Shown in pieces: positions 1 through 11,130 of a stretch of DNA of 64,000 nt. The notes under the pieces are model-generated. The model made no database searches and had not been told where the DNA came from. It worked only from the letters and a program-made list of their open reading frames with translations. A program made the translations under genes and the position numbers. Location of the stretch: assembly GCA_029959085.1 (NCBI GenBank), contig JARWIR010000002.1, positions 40,048,233 through 40,112,232 on the forward strand. Direction: 5' to 3'. Within the stretch, counting starts at the first letter, position 1. Every line of letters starts with the position of its first letter. The stretch is from Nemophila menziesii (Eukaryota > Streptophyta > Magnoliopsida > Boraginales > Hydrophyllaceae).

Positions 1-262
1 CACCCTATAGCCATCATACAGAGATGAGTACAAGTGTAACCTTCAAGCATTGCGACTTTAATTTTATGATTGAGATTATTTATGTTTGATGTTGCATGAT
101 TAGTGTATGTGTATATTAGTTTCTAGAGTTTGCTATATGAGATTTATTTTGAGAATTGCTTTAGGGTTTATTTGCTAGCTTCTATGTGTTTATACGCTTA
201 CTTCTACCCCTTTGTTTTTAGTTTTGCTTTGTCGGGACGACAAAGGTTTGAGTTGGGGGTCT
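1..262 (+). other. 3' untranslated tail of Athila-type element F
   Basis: This is the last internal segment of an LTR retrotransposon whose body lies left of the window. The reverse complement of 38494-38757, inside element A, matches it closely, including the segment around 'ccatcataca' at the window start, so F belongs to family A. It contains no coding sequence and runs into the polypurine tract and 3' LTR. Confidence 0.9.
227..262 (+). promoter_or_regulatory. hairpin plus polypurine tract of element F
   Basis: A perfect 8-bp hairpin (ctttgtcg-gga-cgacaaag, 227-245) is followed at once by the tract gtttgagttgggggtct, which abuts the LTR at 263. The tract is the expected plus-strand primer. 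The same hairpin-tract pair is present in elements A, B and C at the equivalent position. Confidence 0.85.
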
Positions 263-814
263 TGATGTCTCCCTAATTGTTCTTATTTTAGACCCTTGGG
301 AGACATCATTTTTGGTGTTTATTTGATTAATATGATAGACTTTTGGACTAAATTTGCAATAATCCGGAATTACCTTTTTATTTCTAGCATTTTTAATTTA
401 TTAAACTTTTGCGCGTAATATTGGTATTTTTAGTGTAAAGTTTACAGGTTTTAGATGTTAGCTAGGAGAGGAATCCGAGGAGAAAGTCAAAGATCGTGAA
501 TTAGAATCAAGACTTGAAGACAAATCCCGAAGATATTATTTTTAGAGCTGAAAATCCACTTTCCAGGCCATAGATTGCTGATTTCGAGGTGCTTAAGCGA
601 TGATTTAGCCGCTGACCTTTGAAGAGAAATCATTCCTTATCGAGTTACGGAACTTTAGCAACTGGAATGAGGTCAATCGGAGTTGCAACGCATCGGGAAA
701 AGCTGTTTTAGTGAAGGCCTATCATCAGTTACGGGATTTTGGGCTTAGAAAGTGGGCTTGGACATTTAATTAGGCTTTTATTTTCTGGTCCAAGCCCTAG
801 TCCGAATTTTTACT

Positions 815-823
815 TATAAAAGG
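815..823 (+). promoter_or_regulatory. TATA box of LTR F
   Basis: The sequence tataaaagg lies about 550 bp into the LTR, in the U3/R boundary position. Both LTRs of element A have the same box on the minus strand (37935-37941 in the left copy). The family-B solo LTR has TATAAATA at 59966-59973. Transcription would be expected to start about 25-35 bp downstream. Confidence 0.7.
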
Positions 824-1214
824 AGGTCTGGACTTCTATTTTTCAGACAATTCACATTCCACAAGATTAAACACCAGAGAGAAGCAACAGAAGGAAGAAA
901 GAAGAAGCTACAAGAGCTGGAGTGGGTCTATAGCTCCGTTCGTAGTCATTCCAATTCCGGAAATTAGGTTCTTTTCGTATTTTAATTTTGTAAACAATAT
1001 GAATTCCAATTCTTTTAATTTCGTTTTTAATTTTAATATGAGCTAAATTTCCATTAGTGCTTGAGAACAAAACAATGGGTGAATCTTGATTTTATTTTAT
1101 AATGAATGTTGAATTTGGGTTTCTGTGAAATTAAATTAAATTAGGGCTTTTATTCTTTTCGACAATTTGTGAATGTTTACTGATTTTAGAGTCGCGAACT
1201 AAAATTAGGTGTTA

Positions 1215-1444
1215 GTATCTAAGCTATTCCATATATGTGGCGTATGGATCATCCTGACGGGGGGTTTAGGTACAGAAATAATTGTTCAATCTAGGATAAA
1301 AACTATTGATTCTGACGAACTTAGTTAATCCTAGGGCCAATGTGGTAATAAATCTTAATCATCCAACGGTGGATCATATTTACCCTGACGGGACTAGTGA
1401 CACCTTAGGATTGCCTTATAGTCCACCCTGACGGGGGTATAAGG
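1215..1444 (+). promoter_or_regulatory. four-hairpin CTGACG module in the LTR leader
   Basis: Four consecutive potential hairpins carry CTGACG at 1254, 1312, 1385 and 1428. Domain 1 contains the side stem CCATA(1229-1233)/TATGG(1243-1247). Domain 2 pairs CTAGGAT(1291-1297) with ATCCTAG(1328-1334) and AACTA(1301-1305) with TAGTT(1322-1326). Domain 3 pairs GGTG(1368-1371) with CACC(1401-1404) and TCAT(1374-1377) with GTGA(1397-1400). Domain 4 pairs CCTTATA(1414-1420) with TATAAGG(1438-1444). Equivalent modules with substituted stems occur in A (37314-37560, 44690-44945), B (35380-35605, about 54520-54745) and the solo LTR (60355-60586). Its position predicts the 5' leader of the genomic RNA. 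The function is unknown; packaging or dimerisation is a guess. Confidence 0.7.
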
Positions 1445-1816
1445 ATTTTAGAATCCCGACCATTGTAATTGACCGATTTAGCCCTTAAACAACATAAGTT
1501 AGGAAGTAAGATTAGGAGGATCCTTGCGTTCTCAAGTACTACACCTCATATTGCGTTTTCACTTATTTTACTTGCGTCTTAGCTTCTACTTGCATTTTAT
1601 TTGTATTGTTAGCTTTAATCAACAAAACCAAACAAACATTTTATAATCTTTTATTTTCATAAGTGCATCAATCACTACTTGCTAAACAGTGTGATCAACC
1701 ATCCGTCCTTGGAACGAATCTGTATTATCATACATACTACTTGGGACAACCGTACACTTGCGGTTGTGGTTCGATTAGCATTTGCATTTATTTTTAGAAC
1801 ACACAAAGGACCACCA

Positions 1817-3024
1817 CTGGGTGGTATATATCATTACTCTAAATTGAATAGCCCAAATACTAAAAGCTAATTCTAGTTGCGCATAAAAGAATTAGTAATG
1901 AAAACAAAGTAATATCCAATATCTAATACTCAATTCAAATTAAATCATAACAATCCCAAATTCAAAACATAGATTAATTAATTAAGGTTCATCCCTTTAA
2001 TGCGATTTTCAAGTATATGGAAATTTAGCTGATGATAAAATTAAAGACTGAAAATAAATAAAAGGAATTCATGTTCAAATACAGAAAATAAATTGATTAC
2101 CTAAAGGGTAGGATGACTGTTGATAGAAGAACAGAATTCTCTCAGCTCTAGTTTCTTCTTGCCTTCTTGCTCTGACTTGAAAACCTTAAGCCTCTTGTGT
2201 AATTCTCCGAAATGTGTGAAAAGAGGAGGGTAAGGGGTGTGTTTATAGGTGTTAGGAAGCCCTAATTAATTTTTACTTGGAGTGGAAGACAAATAAAGGA
2301 CTCTTTATTTCGCAGCCCTAAAATATAAGAAAGGTAAGATTCTGTTGCTGATTTGTTTTGGTCATATCTCCTTCAATACTTATCCGTTTGACGCGTTCTT
2401 TATATCGAAATCACTTGTCTCGGAAGGCTCTATCCATTGGTCCAGACCATTCTCCCAAATTACTAGTCAATATTGAGTTATGAGATCGTATTTGAACGTG
2501 GCTGGAATTTCAAATTTATTTGGTAACTTTAACTTTTCCTTCTTTGCATATATCCTTCCTTAATCTTCTTATTTCCATGTATATCTTCTTTCCATTACTT
2601 ATTAGACTTGACTTGGTCTCTAATTAATACCTTATATATTTTAAAGCTTCACAATAAATATATAATTAAACCGCATATGCTTTAAAAATTAATAAATCAT
2701 TAAATCAAGACTCGAAATAAGAAAGTGCACTCTAAAATTATAAATTCGAATCAAATACTTCCTAACACACTAAAAATACTCTAAGACTTTAATTCTCACT
2801 TCTCAACCTTGTATTGGTTTTCCATGAAATTCCAGAACCTACTAACTTTGCACTAAAAATAACCAAATTAACGCACAAAAGCTCTAAAAATGCAAATAGT
2901 CTAATTCCAAGGGGAGAAAGTGTAATATGACGAAATAAGTATAAAAGTCTATCAAATAAGTCAAATATTCACCTAAAAGGATTTCTCCAAAGGGCTAATA
3001 TTTAGAAAAAATAGGGAGACATCA
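1817..3024 (-). mobile_element. truncated family-B LTR (minus strand)
   Basis: Read on the minus strand it starts TGATGTCTCCC at 3024 and aligns with the LTRs of element B, including the block with 'cttgccttcttgctctgac' at 2158-2176. The part downstream of the hairpin cluster is missing because LTR F abuts it. It is clearly more diverged than the two B LTRs are from each other. Its 5' edge interrupts psbB sequence at 3025. Confidence 0.85.
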
Positions 3025-3559
3025 GTTGTACTTTTATTGGTTAGTCCATATGGACCGAAGACCCATATTTCAGGGCCGTACAAACCTGTTATATGAAATG
3101 CACCAAAACAAAAGAAAGCCTCCCCCTGAAAGAAATAAATGAATTCCAATCATCATTGGCAAATCCAAAGAAGGTTTATATGTATGTTCATTGCTAAATA
3201 TTTCTAGATCCCAATACAACCAATGTAGATAGTTGTCAAAAAGCATAAGTTGGAAAACCCAATATGTGTTAGAGCTACACCTTTGTAACTCCAAATACCG
3301 GATTCGTTACATTTTGAACTGTGATACTCCAACCACACCATGAGTTGGTTCTTCCTAAATGTTCCATGAAAGAGATAATGAACATTGTCGGACCTCCACA
3401 TTAGATCAAGAACAGGGCCATAAGGATAAAAATGCTAATACATACAGATCCATCGAACCAGCCCAACCGGTAACCAGATTTGTATGCAATATATGAACAA
3501 AAAGCAGCCAACCAGGATCATTCCATACAACGGTATGAATACAAATAAGGTAAACCCAT
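3025..3559 (-). pseudogene. psbB: nuclear copy of chloroplast psbB (CP47), 5' part, decayed
   Basis: The minus strand from an ATG at 3559 encodes, across several frame changes and stops, the first ~185 residues of photosystem II CP47. Recognisable pieces are an MGLP start, a [14 protein letters not shown] stretch, [25 protein letters not shown] and a degenerate [11 protein letters not shown]47 is a 508-residue thylakoid chlorophyll-binding core antenna encoded in plastids, so this is a NUPT. Identity to plastid psbB is perhaps four fifths by eye, with frameshifts, so the transfer is old. The copy ends where a family-B LTR begins at 3024. The sequence upstream of the ATG (3560 onwards) may also be plastid-derived, but I could not confirm it. 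Confidence 0.88.
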
Positions 3560-4945
3560 GGAAAATACCACTTTCTAAAAATATATTTTCACTATGTAAC
3601 ATTATTGCATTGGAATATAGTATTACTATCCTATGGACCTCCCGTTCTATAGATTATTTCAGAGTCTGATCAAGGTTTAATATTTGTTCTATTATGTTGG
3701 TAATAACAAAAAATTATGTTTGTAGGAACAAAGAGAAGTACATTTATTCTGTACTTGATAAGTACCAAAACACAACGGGGGTTGATACCATTTTGTCTGA
3801 GCAAACGTGTCTATACATAGCCAGGATTAGAAGACCACATTCACAATAATTTGACTTTGTTCAGTTTAAGAAAATAAATCTTCCATCAAAGAGAATCAAA
3901 TGAAATGCTTTCATAAAAATTCTTGTAGAATCAAGAATGAAGTTTTCACATTGTACACTGTTAGATCATGGATTAGTAACTGCATCGAATTTCCAAAAAA
4001 AAATACCCAATTGTGTCAAACTTTCCATTTCTAGAATGGAATAGCTACAAAATTCACATGAAAAACATGAAAAGGATCATACCTTTTATGATGGTATTTA
4101 CATGAGGTTCGTCTTTAAAAAAATCCCCGAGACTACTTAGTTAATCCATGATTAATGTTTCATCTTTCGTTTACTTTCTGCTTATTTTGAGAAATCGATC
4201 TATCTATCAATTATTTCTTTTATCTAGATTCTTTCTCGATCGAAATGTATAAATAATGTTCATGGATTAACAGAAATGTTAAAAGGATCTATTTTCCTCT
4301 GCCATTCTATGAGTCTTACACATACTGATGACATCCAATTCACCTATAAGGATGCTAGTATGATAACTTCCCCCTTGGAAATTTGTTAGTAATCCTAGAA
4401 ATCATCAAGAATAGGTTGATGCGTCGGGTATTAATCGATACATGACATTTAATAGCCGTGTTATACACAAGAGAATTAAATCATGAATATAGACATGAAG
4501 GTTGTAAAGCCATACGTAAATCTGATCATAGGATTGATGGGTCAAAGCTTTCAACCGACAAGTTAGAATGAGTAGCCGATGAGTATTTGTAAGGGGAACA
4601 TTTTAAAAAAACATGCCCCCACAGTTTGTGGTAGTGAGCTGTGATTCAGCATATCATGCCATAATCGGGAGAACCACACTGAATAACCTTTAGCATATAG
4701 TCTTGACAGACCATTTAACACTGAAGTTCCTGACCTCACTTGCAGTAGCAGTTTTCCGAGGTGATCTTTAGAATGCATGAGAGTGCTATTTCAACTCCTT
4801 CCAGGCATCATCATTGACCTGAAGTAGTCCTTGGCACAGTCTCTTTTTCCTTATCGAGGGGATGGGGGGTGGGGGATGGGGTTCGTAATGGAAACATGAA
4901 GCACGAAAGAATAACTTTATATCATAAACACGTGTTGAAAGCTTC
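3560..4945. other. unassigned sequence upstream of the psbB copy
   Basis: No transposon domain or RNA gene is visible. In plastomes clpP lies divergently upstream of psbB, so part of this stretch could be the spacer and clpP, but I did not find a clpP exon. The short open frames here (the longest about 71 codons) resemble nothing I recognise. A G-rich run lies near 4859-4881. Confidence 0.4.
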
Positions 4946-5255
4946 AATGGGTTTTCAATAGGTTTCCTAAACTAAAAAAGTCAATAGAATGTATAAAGTG
5001 CTCTCGATTCCTAAGGTAATCAACTATGGGATCAACCAATAGATTTATCAACCTAGAAAATTTGATATAATGTACAAATTCTTCTCGGCTCCCTAAGATA
5101 ATTGGCTAGGGGGCCGACCAATGAATTTCCTATCCTAAAAAAGTGGTAGGATGTAATTTTCTTCATAAGATTGATTTCGCATTGACCTCATAACCAAAAG
5201 ACTAGCAACTCTAGCAAAAATACCAATTTAGCATTAGCCTCATAATCAAAAGACC
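4946..5255. repeat. short tandem repeats, two unit types
   Basis: About 2.5 diverged copies of an ~82-bp unit, each with a 'cctaa..aa' start and a 'gaccaat/caaccaat' end, occupy about 4960-5165. Then a ~55-bp unit containing 'gcattgacctcataaccaaa' is repeated at about 5178 and 5232. The array directly precedes the truncated LINE at 5262. Confidence 0.6.
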
Positions 5256-5261
5256 AATATC

Positions 5262-7985
5262 TTGTGGTGTTCCACAAGGTATGCATTTCATCGTTGAGTG
5301 TAAGGTCACATCTCAACTTTTACACTAGCTTTGTATTTGATTTTAACCAGATGTGCCCTCGTACTCGCCTTTGGCAAGAGTTAAGGGAGTTTGAATTCAC
5401 ATTCAGTGGACCGTGGTTGGTCCTTGGACACTTCAATAACATCCATCATTACAATTTTAAGGGAAATGTTGTTGAAGTTACACTATATGATATTCAGGAT
5501 TTTGCAGAGTGTTACTTGGATTTTTTCTCTTTGATCTCCTTTGGATAGACCAAGACATCACATTTCACAACTTAAAATATCGATAAATATTTATCATGCA
5601 TTGGGAAACCTATATTTAAATACATCACACCATCATACAGAAGATCAATTTCCACTAATGAACAAGATTTCCTATCACACACCATGTATTGTCAAATTTT
5701 TCTCGCATCGTGAAAAAGGTAAAACTCGATTTGGTTTCTTTGTCATGTAGGACGAACATGAATAGTATAATGATGTGGTAACCAAGGAATTAAGCAAATA
5801 ACAACATGTGACTAATAAATTTGTGCTTTGCAAAATAATTTGTCACTTGAAAAAATATACTAGAGACCTCAATAAAGAGCATTTTCCCATATCTCCAAGA
5901 GAGTTAGTGCCCGTTTGGAAGTGCTTTTTTGGAGAAGCACTTAAAAGTGCTTTTAGAATTTTAAAAGTTTTTTTGACTTTGAAAAGCACTTTTATGAAAA
6001 ACACCTATTAGGTGCTTTTGAAAAAAAGCACTTACAATAATTTTAGATTTCAAAATTAATTTTAATAATTTTTTTAAATTTTGAATTTTATTCTAAAAGC
6101 GCTTTTTTACTCCAAAATAAGCACTTCCAAACGGGTCCTTAAAAGAGACGAACTTGCTCTTGAAGAAGTGGAAGTTAAGCTTCAAACAGATGCAGGAAAT
6201 CAACAACTCATAGAGGAGATTACGTATTTTATGAAAAATCAATCCTCCTCTCTAATGGCGGAAGAAGATTTTATCAACAAAAAGCCAAGTGTGGGTTTGA
6301 TATGATAAATGATGGATACACAAAATTCTTTCATGAGTTTGTCAAGAGGAATAACCAGAGGAGATATATCACATTCATCAGTAAATGGACGGTACAAAAA
6401 TAACTTGTATTGAGCAAGTTCATTGAGAGTTTGTCAAATATTTTTTGTCAGTCTTAGGTAATAAAGATGATACTATCAAGGTTGATAAGGAAGTATTTGA
6501 ATGAGGATTCATCTTGCCTGAAGAGCAAGGTCGTGAACTTTGTACAAAAATTATCGACCAAGAAATGAAATACACAATCTTTAGCATTGGAATAGAAAAG
6601 GCCCCAGGTCCCAATAGGTATTCCTCGCAATTATATACAAAATATTTGGATATAGTGAGTGATGCGGCTAAAGTTTTTCACATTTATATAACTCCTTAAG
6701 CAACTAAATCACACAATCGTTGCAGTAATTCAAAAGCTAGATAATATGGATTTTGTGAGTGGTTATCCCCTATATCTTGTTGCAATATCATATACAAGGA
6801 GATAATGATCATTATATCTCAAATACTTGTGTCGTTACTTGATGGGATCGTGGATAAATCTCAATTGACATTTGTTTCATGTAGCGTCATGAAAGATAAC
6901 ACCCATGTTATAAAAGAGCTCTTAAAATATTATGGGGTTATAAGTAGTTCACAAAGATTAATGATTACATTGTATCTTCGAAAAGCATTTGATTCAGTCA
7001 CTTGGGAATTTATCCGAGAAGTTCTACATTGGTTGAATTTTCCAAAGCGGTGTATTGATTGGGCTATGGAATATATCACCTCACCTTTGTATTAAATCGC
7101 TTTTCAAAGAGTGAATGTGTGGTTTTCTGAAGCAGAATAAGGGATTAGACAAAGTGATCCACTCTTTTCGTTCATCTTCATTCTTTGTGTAGAATATCTC
7201 TCATGTCTTATTTAGAAGTCACTTCAAGGACCCTTTTTGAGTTTTGTCCTAAATACAAGCATCTTAACACCATGCACCTCTCATTTTCTAATGATCTTAT
7301 ACTCCTTTATAGAGGTGACTCTTCCTCTATAAAAATTATTTTGGAATGTATGAATGACTTGGAGAAAAGATTGGGTCTGTCATTCAACTTATCATAATCG
7401 AATAATATCTATTACACGCGTTTTCAAATTGAGTGAGTTCAGCCTTATTAGTGAATCAACACAACTTAATAAGGATACTATGTCATTTTGATACTTAGGG
7501 GTGTCAATGATGGATAATATATTTTTGTGTACTAGACTATTCTCTGAGATATGAAAAGCTCACAGATTGTGTCACAAAGTGGAAGTGAAAGACCCACTCT
7601 TATGCGGGGAAATCGGACCTCATCAGTTCGGTCTTATAAGGAATCACATTCTTTTACTCTCGATATTCCATATGCCAAAAGAGTTATGTACTAAAATTAC
7701 TCAAATTTTTTATAACTTCTTTTAGAACTCTAATTTAGCAAAGGTAGTGTTGGATGATATGTTCTTGCTGATAAAATTACGGGGACTCAAAATTATAGAA
7801 CTCTTAGAAAGGAATGATTCCCTCCACACAAAATTTTATGGAGGATTTGTATATACAAAAATTGGTATGGATCAAATGGGTACATAGTGAATTCTTAGGC
7901 ATATATAACACTTGGAATTAGCATAATACAGATGGATATTTACATATGTTTAAGGTTATTTATCGAATCAAAACCCGACTTCTTG
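5262..7985 (+). pseudogene. LINE-3: 5'-truncated, decayed non-LTR retrotransposon ORF2
   Basis: The order of fragments follows plant LINE ORF2. The endonuclease C-terminus (GPWLVLGHFNNI, about 5264-5560) comes first. Reverse transcriptase follows: KAPGPNRYSS (about 6600), LRKAFDSVTWEF (about 6980), and SNDLILLYRG, a degenerate FADD box (about 7290). Then comes the post-RT region (YAGKSDLISSVL-like, about 7600, and WVKWVHS-like, about 7870). Stops and frameshifts break every domain, and the FADD motif has lost its first aspartate (SNDL). ORF1 and the N-terminal endonuclease are absent, as in a 5'-truncated insertion. A MITE at 5907-6138 splits the sequence between endonuclease and RT. I saw no clear poly-A tail, since element C follows closely. 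Confidence 0.85.
5907..6138. mobile_element. Tourist-like (PIF/Harbinger) MITE, 232 bp
   Basis: The terminal inverted repeats (CCCGTTTGGAAGTGCTT...TTTTGGAG at both ends) flank an AT-rich core. The 3-bp target duplication TTA at 5904-5906 and 6139-6141 is the PIF/Harbinger signature. It encodes no protein and lies inside the LINE-3 pseudogene, so it inserted later. Confidence 0.9.
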
Positions 7986-8044
7986 AAGTATATGGTACAA
8001 AATAGTTAGGCAAAAATTACTTGTAAAATTGTTAGGTAAAGCGT

Positions 8045-8721
8045 TATAAAATGGGACAAAGAAGAATTATGCCCACAATGAAGGAGGTGGTAAGAAAATA
8101 GGCGATCAAGTTGTTAGATGAGGGTATTATCTTCCCGATCTTGAGTAGTGAGTGGGTTACTCCAGTGCAGTGTGTCCCAAAGAAAGTAGGTATCACTACC
8201 ACCCTCAATGATAAAAACGAATTTGTTCCATCAAGAACAGTTGTGGGGTGGAGAGTATGCATGGATTATCGCAAGCTTAGCAAAGCCACAAAGAAATATC
8301 ACTTCCCTTTATCGCTCATCGATCAAATGTTGAATAAGTTATTTCTTCCTTTATGGCAATTTAGGATACAATCAGATTTGTGTAGATCCCGATGATCAAC
8401 ACAAAACCACTTTCACTTGTCCGTTTGGCACCTTTGCCTATCGAAGGATGTTGTTTGGGTTATGAAATGCACCTGCCAAATTCTAGAGGTGTATAATGGC
8501 TATATTTTGGGACTTGATTGAGAAGTTCTTAATAGTTTTCATGGATGAATTTTCGGTGTTTGGAGATAGTTTTGACGAGTGCCTTAACAATCTTGAAAAG
8601 GTAACTCCTGCATTGTAAAGAAACAAATCTTGTTCTTAACTGGGAAAAATGATACTTCATCGTTCGCGAAGGGATTGTGTTGGGATATAAAGTTTAGTGT
8701 GTATAAATGGAGGTTGATCGT
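8045..8721 (+). pseudogene. element C: reverse transcriptase fragment (Athila type)
   Basis: Translations match the RT of element B: GQRRIMPTMKEVV-like start, SSEWVTPVQCVPKK, TVVGWRVCMDYRKLSKATKK, then after a frameshift HKTTFTCPFGTFAYRR and FMDEFSVFGDSFDECL. The catalytic FMDD box reads FMDE, so the second metal-binding aspartate is lost. Several stops are present. The fragment stops abruptly at EVDR where LTR-like sequence begins (8722). Gag and protease are missing upstream, where LINE-3 remnants lie instead. Confidence 0.9.
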
Positions 8722-9270
8722 TGATCTCTTTCATTTTGTTCTAAATATTTTCCCTTAGAAGCTATCATTTTAGGTTAGTAATAGATTTATTTGATAGACT
8801 TTTAAGGTTATTTAGTTATATTGCATTTTCTCCCATTGGAATTGGATTATTTGAGTTTTAGAGCTTTTGTGCGTTAATTTATTTGTTTTTAGTGTAAAGT
8901 TCATAGTTACATGGATTCTATGGAGCACCTAGATAAGGAGGAGAAGTGGAAATTAAAGTCTTAGATCGAGTTGAGAAGTCAAAGGCAAGAAGAAATGATC
9001 CGATAAATTAATTAGAGGAGAGTGAAATCTGGAAAGCTGTTACAAATCGCTGTTTTTGATCCACTTAGCCATTGATTCCCTTAGATCCATGAAATAAGGC
9101 AGTTTCATTTTTGAGTAAGGAAGATTTTGCGACTGGAATTATGTGATTTGAAGTTGAGACGCAAAATTTACGCCTGTTTTAGTAACAGCTGTACATCAGT
9201 TACGGGATTTCTAATTAGGAGTTGAGATTTTATTCATTAATCTATTCCTTTAAGTAAAAAGCCCAAGTCC
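8722..9270 (+). mobile_element. partial LTR between RT and integrase of element C
   Basis: It starts TGATCTCTTTCA, a decayed TGATGTCTCC LTR start. It carries the conserved block gagcttttgtgcgttaat that all family-A/B LTRs share near 110-170 bp. Its later part (catcagttacgggattt, about 9190) resembles family A more than B. Only about 550 bp is present, and the hairpin cluster and LTR 3' end are absent. It sits exactly between RT and integrase remnants, so an insertion followed by deletion or ectopic recombination is likely. Confidence 0.75.
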
Positions 9271-9697
9271 AAAGGCTGTCATCTTCCTATCGAGACCGAA
9301 TCTCGTGCTTTTTGGGCTATTAAATATCTAACATGAACGTTGAGTTAGCGGGTAAGAGAAGGATGATATAGTTGAACGAGTTAGATGAGTTATGTCTTTA
9401 TGCCTATGATAATTCATTTCTCTACAAGGTAGAAAACAAAAAAATGGCATGATAAACAGATTCGAGATAGGACAAAAAGTGCTCCTATATAATTCAATGT
9501 TCTCGAACTACCCGAGTAAGCTCAAATCCAGTTATGGAGGACCATACATTGTTACGAAAGTCACACCTCATGGCGCGATTGAAATCGAACATCCAACAGA
9601 GCAAAGGACCTTCATGGTGAATGGTCATCTCTTGAAGATATACCATGACAATGAGGACTTCGGAAGGGGGGAACAATACACGAGTAACCTGAGGTAA
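9271..9697 (+). pseudogene. element C: integrase C-terminal fragment
   Basis: After a degenerate AFWAIKYL and LNELDEL (about 9300-9390), an open segment from 9449 encodes [36 protein letters not shown] and MVNGHLLKIYH. This is the SH3-like C-terminal domain that ends pol in Athila-type elements, and it is close to the equivalent part of element B. The catalytic integrase core is missing. Confidence 0.9.
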
Positions 9698-9826
9698 CAC
9701 GTCCCTTGTTTAAATTGATTTTTAGTTAAATTATGTTTTGTAGTGTATAATCTTAAGTTAGCGTATAATTTAAATGTGTTTACAAGCTAATAGGAGAGAA
9801 AAGTAGTGTGTTAGTGTGCAGGAAAC

Positions 9827-10285
9827 GAGTTTGGGGTAAGAAGACAGAAGAATTGCACAAATTAGCACCTAGGTATGGTACACCGCACCCCACAAAACTG
9901 TGACAACTGTATGATGACTGGGTACACGTGCGAGACCACTTGGAAAAAACCGTATCGTCACTCGCGCAAACCCGTGCCACGGTGTCATCCATAAGACTCA
10001 TGCGGTATACCGCAACAAGAAAAACCGTCACCACGGCTCATGGATTCCGGTTCGTTTGCGAGAGTCAACAAGTATAAAAATGTGTCGTTGGTCGCGTCAG
10101 ACCTTGACACGGTCCAAGGTCAGAAGGTTCATGCGGTACACCGCGCCAACTGAAAAACCGTCCCCATGGTTTGCAAATCAGGTCCAATACCGAGAGGCCA
10201 CAAGGCCAGACCGTTTCGTCAACAGCGCAAGACCATGACATGAGAAGGTGACGTCACTTGCGGTACACCGCAGGGAGGTGGTTTG
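9827..10285 (+). repeat. element C: GC-rich degenerate repeat block after pol
   Basis: A purine motif (gagtttggggtaag, 9828-9840) opens a GC-rich island with recurring tgcggtacaccgc / tgcggtataccgc units (near 9993, 10131, 10258) and related inverted pieces (gtacaccgcacc). Elements A and B have GC-rich palindromic repeats at the same place but of different sequence. It is not coding. Confidence 0.65.
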
Positions 10286-10601
10286 AAGAGATAAAATTGT
10301 TTCCTTTTTGGATCTTAACCCTACAAGACCTAATCCTAGCCTCTTCCGATCTCCCAACACAAAATTTTCAAACCCAAAATCTATAAATACACTTTGAACC
10401 TTGATCAAACCTTTAAGCAAATACAAAAAAACCATTTAATATCTCCTCCATCTTCCATATACACATAATTATAGTCTAATTCATTCCATAACACCACAAA
10501 ACACCAAAGATCATCAAGTCTTCAAGATGTCTTCCACCACACGTCAATTATTCCTTCCTCATTCCATACTTGGTGCATCTTGAGATGTGGGTTAAACAAA
10601 G
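10286..10601 (+). other. element C spacer before the accessory ORF
   Basis: This AT-rich untranslated stretch ends with cttggtgcatcttgag (about 10570-10585), the same sequence that forms the 3' arm of the hairpin before the accessory ORF of element B. The purine tract after it has decayed to atgtgggtt. Confidence 0.5.
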
Positions 10602-11021
10602 ATGACTAACAGAATAGATGCTATGGATTACAAGAGGAAGTGTTACATCTTAGGGAAGAAAAATAATTTGTCTAGAACTACAAAAATAGAAACCCATTGA
10701 TCTTGATGAGCCGAGTCCAAAGAAGCCAAAGCTCGAAGTAATAACACAACCACTACGTAGAAATAACATGAGAAAGAGGGTACCAGTCAAGCCTAAAGCA
10801 AAGAGAATAATTGAAGATAAAGGTTCATCTACAAATCTTACTGACAAATCAGAAGGTGTATCTACACCACTAAATTGGGCAGTGACGTTGACAAGCAAAA
10901 TCGCAAGATTAGAAAAAAAATATCATTGTTGCTAGATGGAAATTCTAATGATGAACTACAACGTTCACAAGATCATAGATATATTGGATATAGAAAATGA
11001 CTCTCCTTCAGAAGATGAATG
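10602..11021 (+). pseudogene. element C: remnant of 3' accessory ORF
   Basis: The ATG at 10602 starts MTNRIDAMDYKRKC, then ILGKKNNL, matching the accessory protein of element B (MTNRTYAMDYKRKC) before stops appear after ~30 codons. Its place, between pol and the LTR on the sense strand, is where Athila elements can carry an env-like or additional ORF. The function is unknown. The end coordinate is approximate. Confidence 0.7.
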
Positions 11022-11130
11022 AAAAAATATGCTTTATGGTAAGGTAACACCTTCTAATCCTTCTTCTTAACTGCTTATGTGTATTAGTTTAGTTTAGTTA
11101 AAATTTTATTGCTTTATTGAGTCTTTTCGT

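Larger units (their letters stand above)
263..1816 (+). mobile_element. 3' LTR of element F (family A)
   Basis: A 1554-bp LTR begins TGATGTCTCC and ends GGACCACCA. It aligns along its length with the two 1563-bp LTRs of element A. It has a TATA box at 815-823 and a cluster of four hairpins at 1215-1444. No target duplication can be checked because the left end is outside the window. It abuts a truncated family-B LTR at 1817. Confidence 0.95.

Noticed and set aside
4563..4778. 71-codon minus-strand frame near the psbB copy
   Set aside because: No similarity I recognise, and I cannot tell whether it is plastid-derived or nuclear; left as unassigned.
5245..5280. clpP exon 1 (ggtgttccacaaggt resembles its start)
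   Set aside because: The following sequence is LINE endonuclease and the match is only about 15 bases.
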